DNA of 64,000 nucleotides from Dastarcus helophoroides (taxonomy: Eukaryota > Arthropoda > Insecta > Coleoptera > Bothrideridae), in NCBI GenBank assembly GCA_028583605.1, contig CM053326.1, positions 6,580,587 through 6,644,586 on the forward strand. The letters run 5' to 3'. Every line of letters starts with the position of its first letter. The stretch's first letter is position 1. Made by a program: the position numbers and the translations under genes. Below are positions 53,484 through 64,000 of this stretch, in pieces. The notes below the pieces were generated by a model. The model saw only the letters and a program-made list of their open reading frames with translations. It did no database searches and was not told the origin of the DNA.

Positions 53484-55788
53484 GCTAACATCATCATTGT
53501 CATTAAAAAAAAAACAGAATAAGAGAAATAAAAATGAGGAACTGCAGTTTATTTCTAACCAATGCTATTATCGACATAATATTTCAGAATTTATCACGAA
53601 AAAACATTCAAAAATTGGAAAATAAATGAGTACAATTAACACGTTTGTTTCATAAATGAAATCCCAGCTGCTAACAAATATTTAATTGTTTAGTATTCTT
53701 TGAAACGAAATGATTACGAATGTTTGTGTATTGAACATTAATTTTGTGGATGCTTCATTTTTTTTTGGAATGCCTGCTGTAGTTTTCGTCAAACCGGTAT
53801 ATTATTTTCGTACGCTTTTAAATTTATTGTTTATAATTTATGTTTTATGTTTCTTTAAATCGATTGTTTAAATAAATCAAATATGTAGAATAGATGCGAT
53901 TATTTTCATATTAGTTTTAAAGTGCATGAAATTATTTATTGTAGTGAAAAAAGTAATACATAAATAGGTCCTCGCTTCGAAAAAACCCTAACGAAAGGTG
54001 AGAGGATCACGTGATAAGCGAGTTGTGAGTAGTGAAATAATCTCTATTTGATATAGCCAGCTTCCCCTGTTGTGAATTATAATAATTATTTTTTTCTGAA
54101 ACAAACTCAACTGCGCAACTGACCAATACTGCTAACAACTCGTCATTTTTAGAGAAACACATAAAAAACTCAGTTTAATTGGAAATGATGGGTAGTCGAA
54201 AAATATCGTTAAGCTGTAGCTTTATTCAAAGCAAAACATCGTCACCAGGAGTCTCTTCTCTCAATGACACTCTATTTAGGATCCTTCTAATTAATTTTCA
54301 AGTTAAAATCAATATTGAATTAAGTAAATTTGTCGAAATCAAGCCCGGTTTCCCAATTTCCTTAAATAAATAAGTAATAACTACTTTAGAAATGCGCTAA
54401 AGACGGCAGACATGTAAATTTTGGTCGAACGCTAATTTACACTGGAATTTCGAATTTCGTTAGCTTTGGACTATCTCGTAGAAAGTAAACAAAATTTCGC
54501 TTTGTAAATATTACGAATGGCAGTAGTGAACTATATTGGATAAGGTTTTAGTTGGCGAAAGATAATAAAACAAAGACATAGATAAAACAACGATATAGGA
54601 GCAATGAGGTAACGCTGCGGCAGAATTCAAATATGTAACGAAAGATATTCAGGCATTCAAATGAAAATTTTAGAAACGCACTTGGCTTTGTAGCTTCCTA
54701 CAGAAAGTCTAGTAGCTGCAAATAGAGTTGAGGGTATGCAAATTTAAATGCTGACGAAATTCTCTATGATAAAATAGAACAAATTTAGAATATTACCCAA
54801 TATCCAGATTGGGCAGTTGAAACATCAATTGAAAATTTTCTTTGTTTTGTTTTGTATTTAGTTTTTATTTCCTCGTATAGTTTGATAGGATACAGATAGT
54901 TTATAAGTAACGATAATTTGCAAATGAAGATATATTAGTTAATTAGGAAAAGAAATTGGTATAACTTTTATACAATATGTTGTTTGTCAGGTTCTAATCG
55001 AGTACTGTTTAAAAATGTAAGAGGTAACTTGCCTTCACTGAAATTATTTTCTGCTCTTTGTTCGAGTAATCTGTATATATGTACCAATGATCAATGAGGT
55101 AAAACTATGATAAGCATGCCAAAGTTATCACATGACAATTAAAATTATCATTGTTTAGAAATATCATTGCCCAAGAACAATCATCAGTGATGATATTCAA
55201 TAATACAAGATGGATAAAGAGCTAAAAACTATCAATATACCATGAATATAACACTCCGAAATTAAACATATTGCTTAAATTGTCATGGAAATAGAAGACG
55301 CACTTTCACCCTTACTTTTAACTGACAAATTTGGCTTTAGATCCTTGCAGTTAGTTCATTGGCCAATATACTTACTGTCGAACAGAACATTTTTATTTTC
55401 AACCACTGTAGCTAATCATTGATAATTTGACAAACGCAATTTGATGAGGAAAATCTTTTGTAAAATTTATGGTTCCTTCTAAGGTATGTTTATGTTTCTG
55501 CAAATCTTCTTTAAACGGACCCACATCTACAGGGTTTACCCCACTCAGCGGCCGGTTTGGTCTTCCGAATAATCTACATTAAAACTTTTTTACAAGGATC
55601 GGTAAAAATGCATGAAAATGTGACTGCTTTTGAGGGATATAATTTCTATAAATAAATAAAGTTGTCAATAAACTCGAAGTAACCACTGAGCGGTGTAAAT
55701 ACTATCAAGTGGAAGCCGTTTTACTGTATTTTTTCTTCAAAGCAGATTTTACAAATCTATATGAAGAACTTTTACTGTAATAATAATT
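53484..55788. other. No gene seen
   Basis: AT-rich DNA with short frames only. The frame at 54179-54373 has no recognised domain. No shared repeats were found. Confidence 0.6.
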
Positions 55789-56080
55789 TTGAGTAGAAAT
55801 AAAAGAGAGTTGGGAAAATTATACAAGGATTTACTAAACCAAGAGGGAGAAGAAAGAGAATTAGAGCAGGAAGAGGATGAAAATGAACAAGAAGTGGAAC
55901 CCCCACCTAAAATTGAAATAGGAGAAAATATCAGAAGACTGAAAAATAATAAAAGCCGGAAGCAACTGAAATAAGAGCGGAGATGCCGAAAGCAGGTGGA
56001 GAATAACTGCAGGAATGCATCTATGAGCTATGTTACAGTTTAAATTTCTATTGGAGATTGTTGCCTGTGATTGGGCCGCC
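55789..56080 (+). pseudogene. RTE-type LINE reverse transcriptase fragment
   Basis: YKDLLNQEGEE, an acidic spacer, PPPKIEIGENIRRLKNNKS and, in the neighbouring frame, EMPKAGGE match the start of RTE-type reverse transcriptases. In these an N/D/E-rich spacer precedes a conserved (E--I--I--LKN-KS-G-D-I-AE--K-GG) block. A shift after NNKS, stops, and the lack of any palm motifs show a short dead fragment. The frame opens with TTG, so there is no true start. Confidence 0.6.
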
Positions 56081-56406
56081 AATCATACCGCTTGATATTA
56101 GGTTTTTGGTTTTGGAAGCGTTAGTATATCATCTGTCAATCTTTATGTGAGGGAAATTGGCCACCTTGTCTCTTGTCGTTCACTTGTGTGTTCACTTGGG
56201 TGTCATCCTTCATAAGGTGCGGTTGCAGAGTGATTTTTGAGTGCTTTTCCCTAAAGAGATTTACTGTAACCCACATTCGGACCGTCTGGGGCTACTGTAT
56301 TTCGTGGTAGTAGCGAGTTAGAACTTGAGCATCAGATGGTTCCAGTATTTTTGGGATAAGAAGTGATGTGCTCCGAAGCACGCGGCAGAGTCGACCAAAC
56401 ATCCGA
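56081..56406. other. No gene seen
   Basis: GC-balanced relative to the surroundings, with no recognised frame. It may be part of the same mobile element debris as the flanks. Confidence 0.45.
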
Positions 56407-56491
56407 GGCTCTTTGCGGATCCTTATTGGTTCTTTCCGGATCCTTTTCTGATTCTTTCCGGATTCTTAATGATTCTTTCCAGATCCTTTAA
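56407..56491. repeat. Minisatellite, four copies of a ~21-bp unit
   Basis: GGTTCTTTCCGGATCCTTNT-type units start at 56407, 56428, 56450 and 56471 (21, 22, 21 and 21 bp), then break into GGATCC repeats up to about 56510. Copies differ by 1-4 bases. Confidence 0.8.
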
Positions 56492-57791
56492 GGATCCGAT
56501 CCGGATCCTACTTTCATTTTCCCTTTCGACCCATCCAGTGACATGAAATGTTCTAAGGACTAGTTGTTTTCCTGTGGGAGACTTCCCAATTGTGGCCCTC
56601 GAAAATATCCAAGAACACCTTCATCGGGGTTGGCTTCGCCGATGTGAAATCTTGCACGAACCTACCCGGTGGCAATGTGAGGCACAACCATGTCATCGTA
56701 GCATCCTTTGTGACACTCACTTGAGTAACTTATTTGAATATTTATTTGGAATCTTGTCAGCTTTTGTCTAGAACCGTGTATTTATTGTATTGGATTTGAT
56801 TGTTCTAAATTGTATCATTGTTATAGGCGATATTTACCTGGCAGTCCTGATTTTACAGGCCCTTTTTCCCTTTGCTTTGCTATTCTCTGGTTGGTTTAAG
56901 TCCAGACATTTTTGATTTGCTCTGGAGGGCCATCAAAGACCTACTTTTCACTTTAAATTTAAGTATTTCAATTCACGGGAGGGGGGATTGTCCTTGAAGA
57001 TGGGTGATCTGCCTTGAATTGGATTCCGGGGTTTCTGGGGTGGCTAACCTTGGTAGGGTTTCCTAGGGACTTCATAGGGCAAGGGGGGAAGCGGTGAGTA
57101 AAACACCAATTTCTATCTCGAACCTCCTTGCTGGACGTTCTCTCTGGGCAACTCTCGGCAAGAGCCGAACAAATTTCCTTCGGGATCTTAGACGAGGTAG
57201 GTAACCTGCATCCTTCTTCTCCTTTGTGTGGGTGGCGCCATGGGAAGTCGCCCCTCGGCAAAACTTACTCCTCCCACCAATGTGTTGTCTATGACTAATG
57301 TCAGTCATTTTTTTTTCTATTTTCCATTAATTAGTCTTCCTTGGACAATTATCATTGTATTTGCACCGTTCAGATCTGGTTCAAAATTTTATCCCTATAT
57401 TTGTGAATTCTCCAGCGTAGTTTCCCATTTTATACAGTTTACTATTTTTGTTGCTAAAACCGTCAATATATGTATATGTATTAATTTATAATTCAAAGGT
57501 AAAGTTTACGAGCTATAAAAATTTATTGTGACGAACAAAGTGCCGCACTTACTTCCACCTGATCATATGATGTAACAGTTAAGATAGGTGACATTTAAAA
57601 TATTTCGTGGTAGAAAGTTTACCTGATTTTGTTAGAAACATCTCCGCCCTAACTCCAGTCTGATTTGTAGTATATATTTTAAATTTTCGCCTTTGAAATA
57701 TTTGGTTTTTATTTGACAACGCATAAGCTTCTTTCCTTTATAAATTGCGAGGTTATAAACATAAACTGCATCACTACTCTCAACAAGGTAG

Positions 57792-57794
<3 letters not shown>
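56492..57794. other. No gene supported; possible LTR start near 56989
   Basis: GGGAGGGGGGAT (about 56977-56988) followed by TGTCCTTGAAG would fit a polypurine tract and LTR start. The GC-richer stretch 56990-57290 then ends in AT-rich DNA. No second copy lies in the window to confirm it. Frames on both strands (56574-56771, 56968-57308) show no domain. Confidence 0.35.
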
Positions 57795-57872
<78 letters not shown>

Positions 57873-57948
57873 GGAGAAAGGGAAAGAGAGAACGAGGGAG
57901 AGAGAGAAAACGTGGGAGAGAGAGAGAGAACGAGAGAAAGAGAGACAA
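57795..57948. repeat. (GA)n microsatellite
   Basis: Pure GA from about 57795 to 57866, then interrupted GAGA/GGGAGA to about 57948. The long Arg/Glu-rich frames over it are artefacts of the repeat. Confidence 0.92.
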
Positions 57949-59287
57949 CGAGAACAGCTGTTGCAGGGAGAACTTCTGAAAATTTATGTTGGTGATCTAG
58001 GCCATCGAGGAATGAGTTGTCTAGCTTCCGTCTTAAGTACCTTTTGGTGATTTTTCTACATTTTCGATACGTAAATTGCGTGATTTGAAATCACCTGGTA
58101 TTCTTTCAGCCGTCGTGCCGGGCAGTTACCGATTTTTAGTCATTTTAAAAGGAATTTTCACTCGTTGAGTTCCGAACTTGTAAATTTTCAGAAAGTTTTT
58201 TACCCGTTATATTATCTCATGGACCCAAAACCAGGGGTCCTCACAGGGGTGTACGATTCCCAGCCTGTAACAAGAGGCTCTTGCTCATTCCCCAACGCTA
58301 ACAGGCGATAGTAAAGGAAATTATTCCGTACACTAATAATGGCACTTGGAAGGATTTTTCTTAATTCCTAAATAGTAAGTCACAATTCCTTTGCTGGGGA
58401 AAAATACCGTAACAGCTCATTAGAGGATTATGGAAAACAAACAAAAAATTCCAGGAGACTGGAACAAAGTAGGTATACTTATACCTGATTTATAAATAGA
58501 AATTCAGCCAAGAGCGAGTAGGGCTCACACAATTAGGATGCCGTACCAATTACTACAGTGAATATCCAGTAGACCACATTAAAGTCTTAGGAAGCAAGAA
58601 AGTTGGCCGGTTATTGACAAAACAATAAAGAACAAGAAGATCTAGTACACAAATGCATAGGTGATATAGAGAATAGTAGTTTGTGCAACAAGAGCGGATA
58701 TGATGTCCAGGCGGAGTGTCTCAATCGTTCGAGTGCGATATAGACAATCCGCTCGAGTTGTAGAGCGTATTTTTCCCACGACTACGATCTATCAAAGACT
58801 AAAATACGATTTAGCAAATTAATAATTTTTCATGTGACATTTGCAGTTTCTAATATATTTTATATAGTGTCCATGTGTCAATGAAACTTCATAAATTTAT
58901 CGCAACAAAATTCATATTTACTATTTGATTTTTAAGGTAATCATATCTTGAATATTTCACTTGCAGCCTCAGAAATGTCCGCTGGGATAAAGTTTACTGA
59001 TTCTGCACTAAAAGTACTCATTTTAAATATTTTCTTTAGTAAATATCGAAGTCAGTTTGACAGATTCTGTGGTATAATTCTGAATATAAAAATGACATTC
59101 GTCTTTATCGCATGCCGTGATTGGGCAATTTCGACCAATCACGGCGCGACTTTCGTTATATCCGTTCACTAGGCTGATATGGTCTATCTATCCTGCTCGT
59201 AAGGTATAAAGAAAACAGTGAATATACGGGTGGGAGTGGGAAAAACAGATTTTTATTCCATCCTACTGGCCTGCAGCGTTTGTTAAG
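57949..59287. other. No gene seen; includes repeat copy at ~58220-58430
   Basis: Contains the second copy of the repeat noted at 41640-41830 (ATTCCCAGCCTGTAACAAG). The rest has short frames only. Confidence 0.45.
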
Positions 59288-59800
59288 GTGCTTAACGAAA
59301 AGAGGATTCCGAACCACAGGTACGCTCTTCCAGAGAAAAGAAACCTCAAGGTAGTACTGAGAGGAATTCCCACCTTCTTAGAAGAAATACAAGTCGAAAT
59401 GGGTTTGAAGACAAAAGAATTTCATCCAACTAAGGTAGTTGGGGTGCACGAAAGAAACAAGGACAGAACAATTATGCCACTCGTCTTCGTTGAATTTAAA
59501 CGAGATGAGAAAAAGATAAAATATACTACCTGAAAACTTGCTGCGGCCTAGAAATAGGAGTAGAGGCCGTCAGGAGAAGAAAATACATATGACAATGCTT
59601 CAAATCTAAAGCGTTCGGACAGATGCAGAAAAATACCGGGCGGATCCAAGTTGCGTCATATGCGGGCAAAGACCTGCAATGAAAAACTGAGAACACCCGA
59701 AGACACAGACTCATCAGACAAGCTATCACAATTGTCCTGCATTAGCGAAAAACAAAAGCAGTAAGATTAATACGTTAAAGAGAATTAGGGGAATTAATTA
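59288..59800 (+). pseudogene. Jockey-type LINE ORF1 (gag-like) fragment
   Basis: NLKVVLRGIPTFLEEIQVEM, TKVVGVHERNKDR and MPLVFVEFKRDEKKI match the RNA-binding region that precedes the zinc knuckles of jockey-type ORF1 proteins (PRE_C2HC domain). After a stop at 59531, other frames retain VEAVRRRKYI, then a Cys-containing segment (ADPSCVICGQRP), the remains of the knuckles. No matching ORF2 follows within the window. The downstream stretch to about 60350 is A-rich and purine-rich with no frame I can assign. Confidence 0.65.
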
Positions 59801-60738
59801 CGCAAGCAAAGCTAAAATGAAGACCTGAAAAAAAAAACAGAAGACAGCGAAAACAGGAAAATAACAAGAGGCAACAAAAAGACAAAGATAAGCATTATTT
59901 TATGTCATACGGTAATGCAGTTTAACAGCGTAGAGGCGTAGGCAGGAGAAGTTAGCAAATTCATAAGGAAGATACACAAACTATTGACGATCATCGAATA
60001 AATCAGGACAAGAAGCAGTCTATTAACCTCGGGTTTTTGTGTGGTTTCCTCAGGAGCTTGGTCAAATGACTAGAAGGCAAAAAAAGAACAAGTCGCTTCA
60101 CACGCGACTGTTCTTCTAGACGTTTGCAAAAACAAAGTGGATGACCGAATAAAGGCAGATATGTAAAATCTGCAGCAAAGAGAAGCAGATATGGAAGGTT
60201 TGCATCTCTAGAGAGCCAAAAAGAGCAAACAATATGCAGCGAGAAGAACAAGAGTTCTTAAACAGAACAACGAGGTGAAGGAGTAAGGCGAAAGAATTCC
60301 TGACCGCAAAAGGGAGATTCGAAGACAAAGACAAAGAAAAGCCCTAGGCCTGCTGTGCGTTTTGATATATACAGCTGTTATTATTAGGTCATATCTCGGT
60401 TAGTTCATAAGATAGAGGTATGAACCAAAATAACGTTTGAATGGCATCAGCTAATCTAATATTTACCCTTAAAAGTTTGAGTATTTCTGCCACCCTAAAG
60501 AAACCACGCATCCCCCTATTTTCAAGTAGCATCTCCCATTTTTTTTACTAAGAATGAGTCTTCAATCTATTCTGCACACAGCCACATGTAATATTTTATC
60601 ATTAAGGGAACCTGAAACTGCTAAAGAGAAGAATAGTAGTTACTATAATAGTACTAGTAGTTGCTGCGTACATAAATTAAAATTTTAGTAAAAACCAATG
60701 GTTCTATATTCACAAAAACATGAGTTGATGAGGAAATA
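59801..60738. other. No gene seen
   Basis: Purine-rich, AAGACAAAGAC-type sequence to 60350, then AT-rich DNA. Minus-strand frames at 60003-60334 show no domain. Confidence 0.45.
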
Positions 60739-61735
60739 TCGGGTGCAACAGGATCATGGTACACCCCCTCATTTTTCTTCTTTTATAAAGATAAAATTTT
60801 TAAAGTGGCTACGGTTGATGTACTTATGAAATATCAAATTTTGACATAAAATTGACATTGCTACTGCTGTCACTTTCGCTAAAAGTGATATCAACTTTTG
60901 ATTTTTAAATAGAACACCCTGTGTATTATTTCATTTTTGGAGTCTCCGCAATTTTCTGAACACAATACACATAAAACAGGTGATTTTTAAAGGATCAAAA
61001 ATTGTTTTGGTCCCCTTTTATTTTTCATGACTCATTCTAATTAACGCTAGCTAAGCACATTAGCACTGCCACAAAATAAAATTAGGAACACTTGGAAAGT
61101 GTCTTTCTTCTAAATTTGTTTTCCACATCTATGTTATGTTCTTTTTGAACAAATTTTGAAATAAATTGAAATCGAATACTTTGAAATCCTTAAGCTGTAA
61201 CTTCAGTTCTATTGATTTCATAGCAGAAATCAAAATATGGTTAGATTCGCCATTAATTATACTCTTTGGTGGTACCACAGTACCAATATGGTGCCATTTA
61301 AGAAAATATAGTTATGACATAAAAACCATTTTTGTTAACTTAATCACGTGATAAAAGAATGAAATACTCCTTTTTTCACGTGATTTGATTTTTTTAGCGT
61401 TAATGTGGTCTATTAGAATTAATTAGAATGAGTCATAGCCTTCTAGGTTGAAAAATAAAATGGGACCAAAAAAATTTTTGATTCATTAAAAATCACTTTT
61501 TTTAGGTGCATTGTATTCAGAAAATTGTGCAGATTTCAAAAATGTATATATGCAGGGTGTTCTATTTAAAAATCAAAAGTTAGTATCAGTTTTAGAGAAA
61601 GTGACAGCAGTAGGAATGTCATTTTTACGACTAAATTTGACATTTCATAAGTACATTAAGTGTAGTAAGTTTAAAAATTTTATGTTCATAATTAAAGAAA
61701 GAAAAGGGGGTGTACCATGATTCGGTTACACCCGA
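60739..61735. mobile_element. DNA element with ~300-bp terminal inverted repeats
   Basis: The left arm starts TCGGGTGCAACAGGATCATG and the right arm, reverse-complemented, starts TCGGGTGTAACCGAATCATG. They remain alignable for about 300 bp, through TTTTGATTTTTAAATAGAAC and TGGTCCC, up to the block GACTCATTCTAATTAA near the centre. TA flanks both ends (60737-60738, 61736-61737), which would fit a TA-targeting element. The interior is non-coding. The family also left a single arm at 36379-36621. Confidence 0.8.
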
Positions 61736-61862
61736 TATATATATTTAATTGGCATTTGTCATCAAGATATCTGTTAAAGATTGAAATTTCTTCTTGCCCT
61801 TAGTTTTTGTTCGACGGCGTTAAGCACTGAGTCACCGAGTCACATAAATTGTCTAATATTAT
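61736..61862. other. Short spacer between two inverted-repeat elements
   Basis: About 125 bp of AT-rich sequence separates the two long-TIR elements. No feature was found. Confidence 0.5.
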
Positions 61863-63676
61863 ACCGGGTATTTTTTTTAGTTGGGAGGTTATATATGGGT
61901 TTATATGGAGTACTAGTTATTATAAAGGCAAACTGATTTTGTCGATGGGGCTAATCGGGGCTAAACTATCTTCTAAAAATATTTTCAACTTCCCCCCACT
62001 GCCAATTATACCGGAAGTAAACATCAACTTTCTTATTTTAAATAGCAACCCCCAAATTTTATATTTTATTTGGATTTTACGTAAAAAATTAAGGGGAGTT
62101 TATAAATACATGTTTATTGCTACTTCTGATAGTTTTAAAGATATTTCAATTTTTCAAAAAAAATGACAGAAAAGAGGGTTATTTTGACTCTTTGTATCTT
62201 TTTTATTATTTGCAGTAAAGACATGAAATTTGGGTTAAAGTCACGGAATATTATGGAGACTATAATAACGTAAACAGATTTTACATATATTATACAGGGT
62301 GATGGAAATTTTATAATATTTGCTGTTTTTGTTTTATTCAAAAAAACTTTTTTTAAATAGGGACTATATGTTTTTTAATCATTTTTGGATTCTTCACATA
62401 AAAAGAAGAAAAAAGTTATATTACTTATTTTTTAAACTTTTGCGCCCTTACAGAGGTATTTTACATAAATCTCAATATAAAAAGAATCAAACATCTCTTT
62501 TTTGTTCAAGTAGGAAATTAACTGTAGGCAATAAAAGCTTAAAGAACTATTCATAATAAGTAATAGGAAACAAGAAAATTTGACAAAAAATTTACATTAA
62601 GAACAACAGGGACGATTTTCTGTTTTAATACATTTAAAGGCATATTTTAAGATTTCGAATTGCAATATAGCAATATGCTCGTCATGCAGTAGTCGTAAAA
62701 AAATCACTAAAAAATGTCCATTTCGATTTTCATTATAAAATTTAACGCTTACAAATCCTGAGTTCTAATCCAACAGCATAACAATTAAAGGACGAATTTT
62801 CTTGAACATTTGTTGTTGATTTTCATTACTCCAAAAATGAGAAGTCTGTTTAACAAACCATTTTTACGAAACTTACATTCATGGCTCCCTAAACATTTTT
62901 CAATAAGTATTCTAACAATTAGCCAAAAACTTATTCGTCTTGTGGGGTTATCTTTTAAATGTTATTTAGCCCAACATTCTTAGGCCTTGTGGTTATGTTT
63001 TTTTTTTGAAATTTTTGTTGTCTACTACCAAGTTGCTGCTAGAGAAAAAAAAGAAATATTTTTCTTTTTTATTTTCAATTATATCTTTGTAACGGTGCAG
63101 AATTTTAAAAAATTAGTCATATAACTGTTTTCTCCTTTTAACGTGGGGAATCCAAAACTGATTAAAAAACACATAGTTCCTATTTAAAAAAACAGAGTTT
63201 TTTTGAATAAAACAAAAACAATAAAGGTCATAAAATTTCCATCATCCTGTGTAATAAATGTAAAACCTGATTACGTTATTATAGTCTCCATAATATTGCA
63301 TGACTTCACTTTAAATTTCATGTTTTTACTGCAAATAATAAAAAAGATACAAAGAGTCAAAATAACCCTCTTTTCTGTCATTTTTTTTCGAAAAATTGAA
63401 ATATCTTTACAACTATCAAAGGTAGCAATAAACTTGTATACAAAAACTCGCCTTATTTTTCTACGTAAAATCCAAATAAAGTATAAAATTTGGGTGTTGC
63501 TATTTAAAATAAGAAAGTTGATGTCCACTTCCGGTATAACCGGAACTAGGAGGAAGTTAAAAATATTTTTAAAACGTAGTTTAGCTCCGATTAGCCCCAT
63601 CGACAAAATCAGTTTGCCTTCATAATAAGTGATACTCCCTATAAAGGTAACCTCCCAACTAAAAAAAACACCCGGT
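61863..63676. mobile_element. DNA element with ~530-bp terminal inverted repeats, 5-bp TSD
   Basis: The left arm (61863-62392) and the right arm (63148-63676) are reverse complements with scattered substitutions and indels. They share GGGGCTAATCGG, TTTTGTCGATGG, AAAGAGGGTTATTTTGACTC and others. The ends read ACCGGGTATTTTTTTTAGTT and, reverse-complemented, ACCGGGTGTTTTTTTTAGTT. ATTAT flanks both sides (61858-61862, 63677-63681). The ~755-bp centre has no recognised frame. The superfamily is unknown. Confidence 0.85.
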
Positions 63677-63681
63677 ATTAT

Positions 63682-64000
63682 GTATGCCTTAATTCAGAAT
63701 AAACTGAATATTTTTTTTCAAGAAAAAAGAGATAGAAGGTAACTTTTTCAGGAAGACAAAAACCACGACAGTTTTGTAGATTCATGATAAATTATAATGA
63801 GTTATTTGATACCATTTAAAAATTGTATGGTTCATCTTTATATCTTTTCAACTAACGGAGATATCGTCGGTTAAGAAAACTTTGAAACACCTTGCATATA
63901 CAACTAATATTATTTTTTTTAGCGGGACCACGTCACTTCAATGATGAAATACTACATATGGTTGTATTCAGAATTAACTGACGATTTATTTTCAACGAAA
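63682..64000. other. No gene seen
   Basis: AT-rich sequence to the right edge. Phrases such as TAACGGAGATATCG resemble interspersed insect repeats, but no second copy is in the window. Confidence 0.45.

Noticed and set aside
57713..58050. Arg/Glu repeat proteins of 88 and 101 residues
   Set aside because: They are translations of the (GA)n microsatellite.
63203..63625. 140-residue frame as a gene
   Set aside because: It lies within one arm of the long inverted repeat and its counterpart in the other arm is not conserved as a protein.

Overview
This 64 kb window is AT-rich, intron-poor, repeat-dominated eukaryotic DNA. The mix of mobile elements points to an arthropod, most likely an insect, and possibly a beetle. 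It contains BEL/Pao, Ty3/gypsy, an R4/Dong-type LINE, jockey/CR1- and RTE-type LINEs, Penelope-like elements, Tc1, pogo and hAT. I found no convincing host protein-coding gene and no intact tRNA or rRNA gene. Every open frame I could assign belongs to a transposable element, and almost all are broken.

Layout. 1-2260 is an A-rich degenerate array with higher-order structure. 2261-7900 is mostly featureless, with one GC-richer patch (5240-5580) and one possible MITE. 7930-12500 holds another AT-rich array, cut by a 446-bp inverted repeat and by Penelope-like fragments. 13829-14946 is a hAT element with a perfect 8-bp target duplication. 16770-17608 is a Penelope-like copy with a GIY-YIG domain. 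17839-21494 and 36829-39921 are long hAT-like non-autonomous elements whose interiors are degenerate TTTCGA/TCGAAA arrays. 21981-24037 is an internally deleted Ty3/gypsy element. 26400-30856 is a LINE with a long (ATT)n tail. 31157-35891 is one copy of an interspersed repeat (called X here) split by a Tc1 element, itself hit by a small insertion, and by a pogo element. 42024-42358 is a tiny inverted Penelope-derived insertion. 42474-48578 is a BEL/Pao element on the minus strand with identical 129-bp LTRs. 49862-53483 is an R4/Dong-type LINE, minus strand, with TAA repeats at both ends. 55789-56080 and 59288-59800 are LINE fragments. 60739-61735 and 61863-63676 are elements with very long terminal inverted repeats.

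How the pieces relate. The window records successive insertions, and several target-site duplications can be read directly: GTTTAGAA, ACTGCAAC, ATAA, CCAAT, ATTAT, TA, and a 15-bp one at 42009/42359. The points most worth following are the array-filled hAT-like elements with a base-skew switch at their centre, the twice-interrupted X repeat, the TAA-flanked R4/Dong element, hammerhead-like motifs in the Penelope-type ends, and the mismatch between identical BEL LTRs and a broken BEL coding region. All homology calls come from reading translations and motifs by eye; no database search was run.
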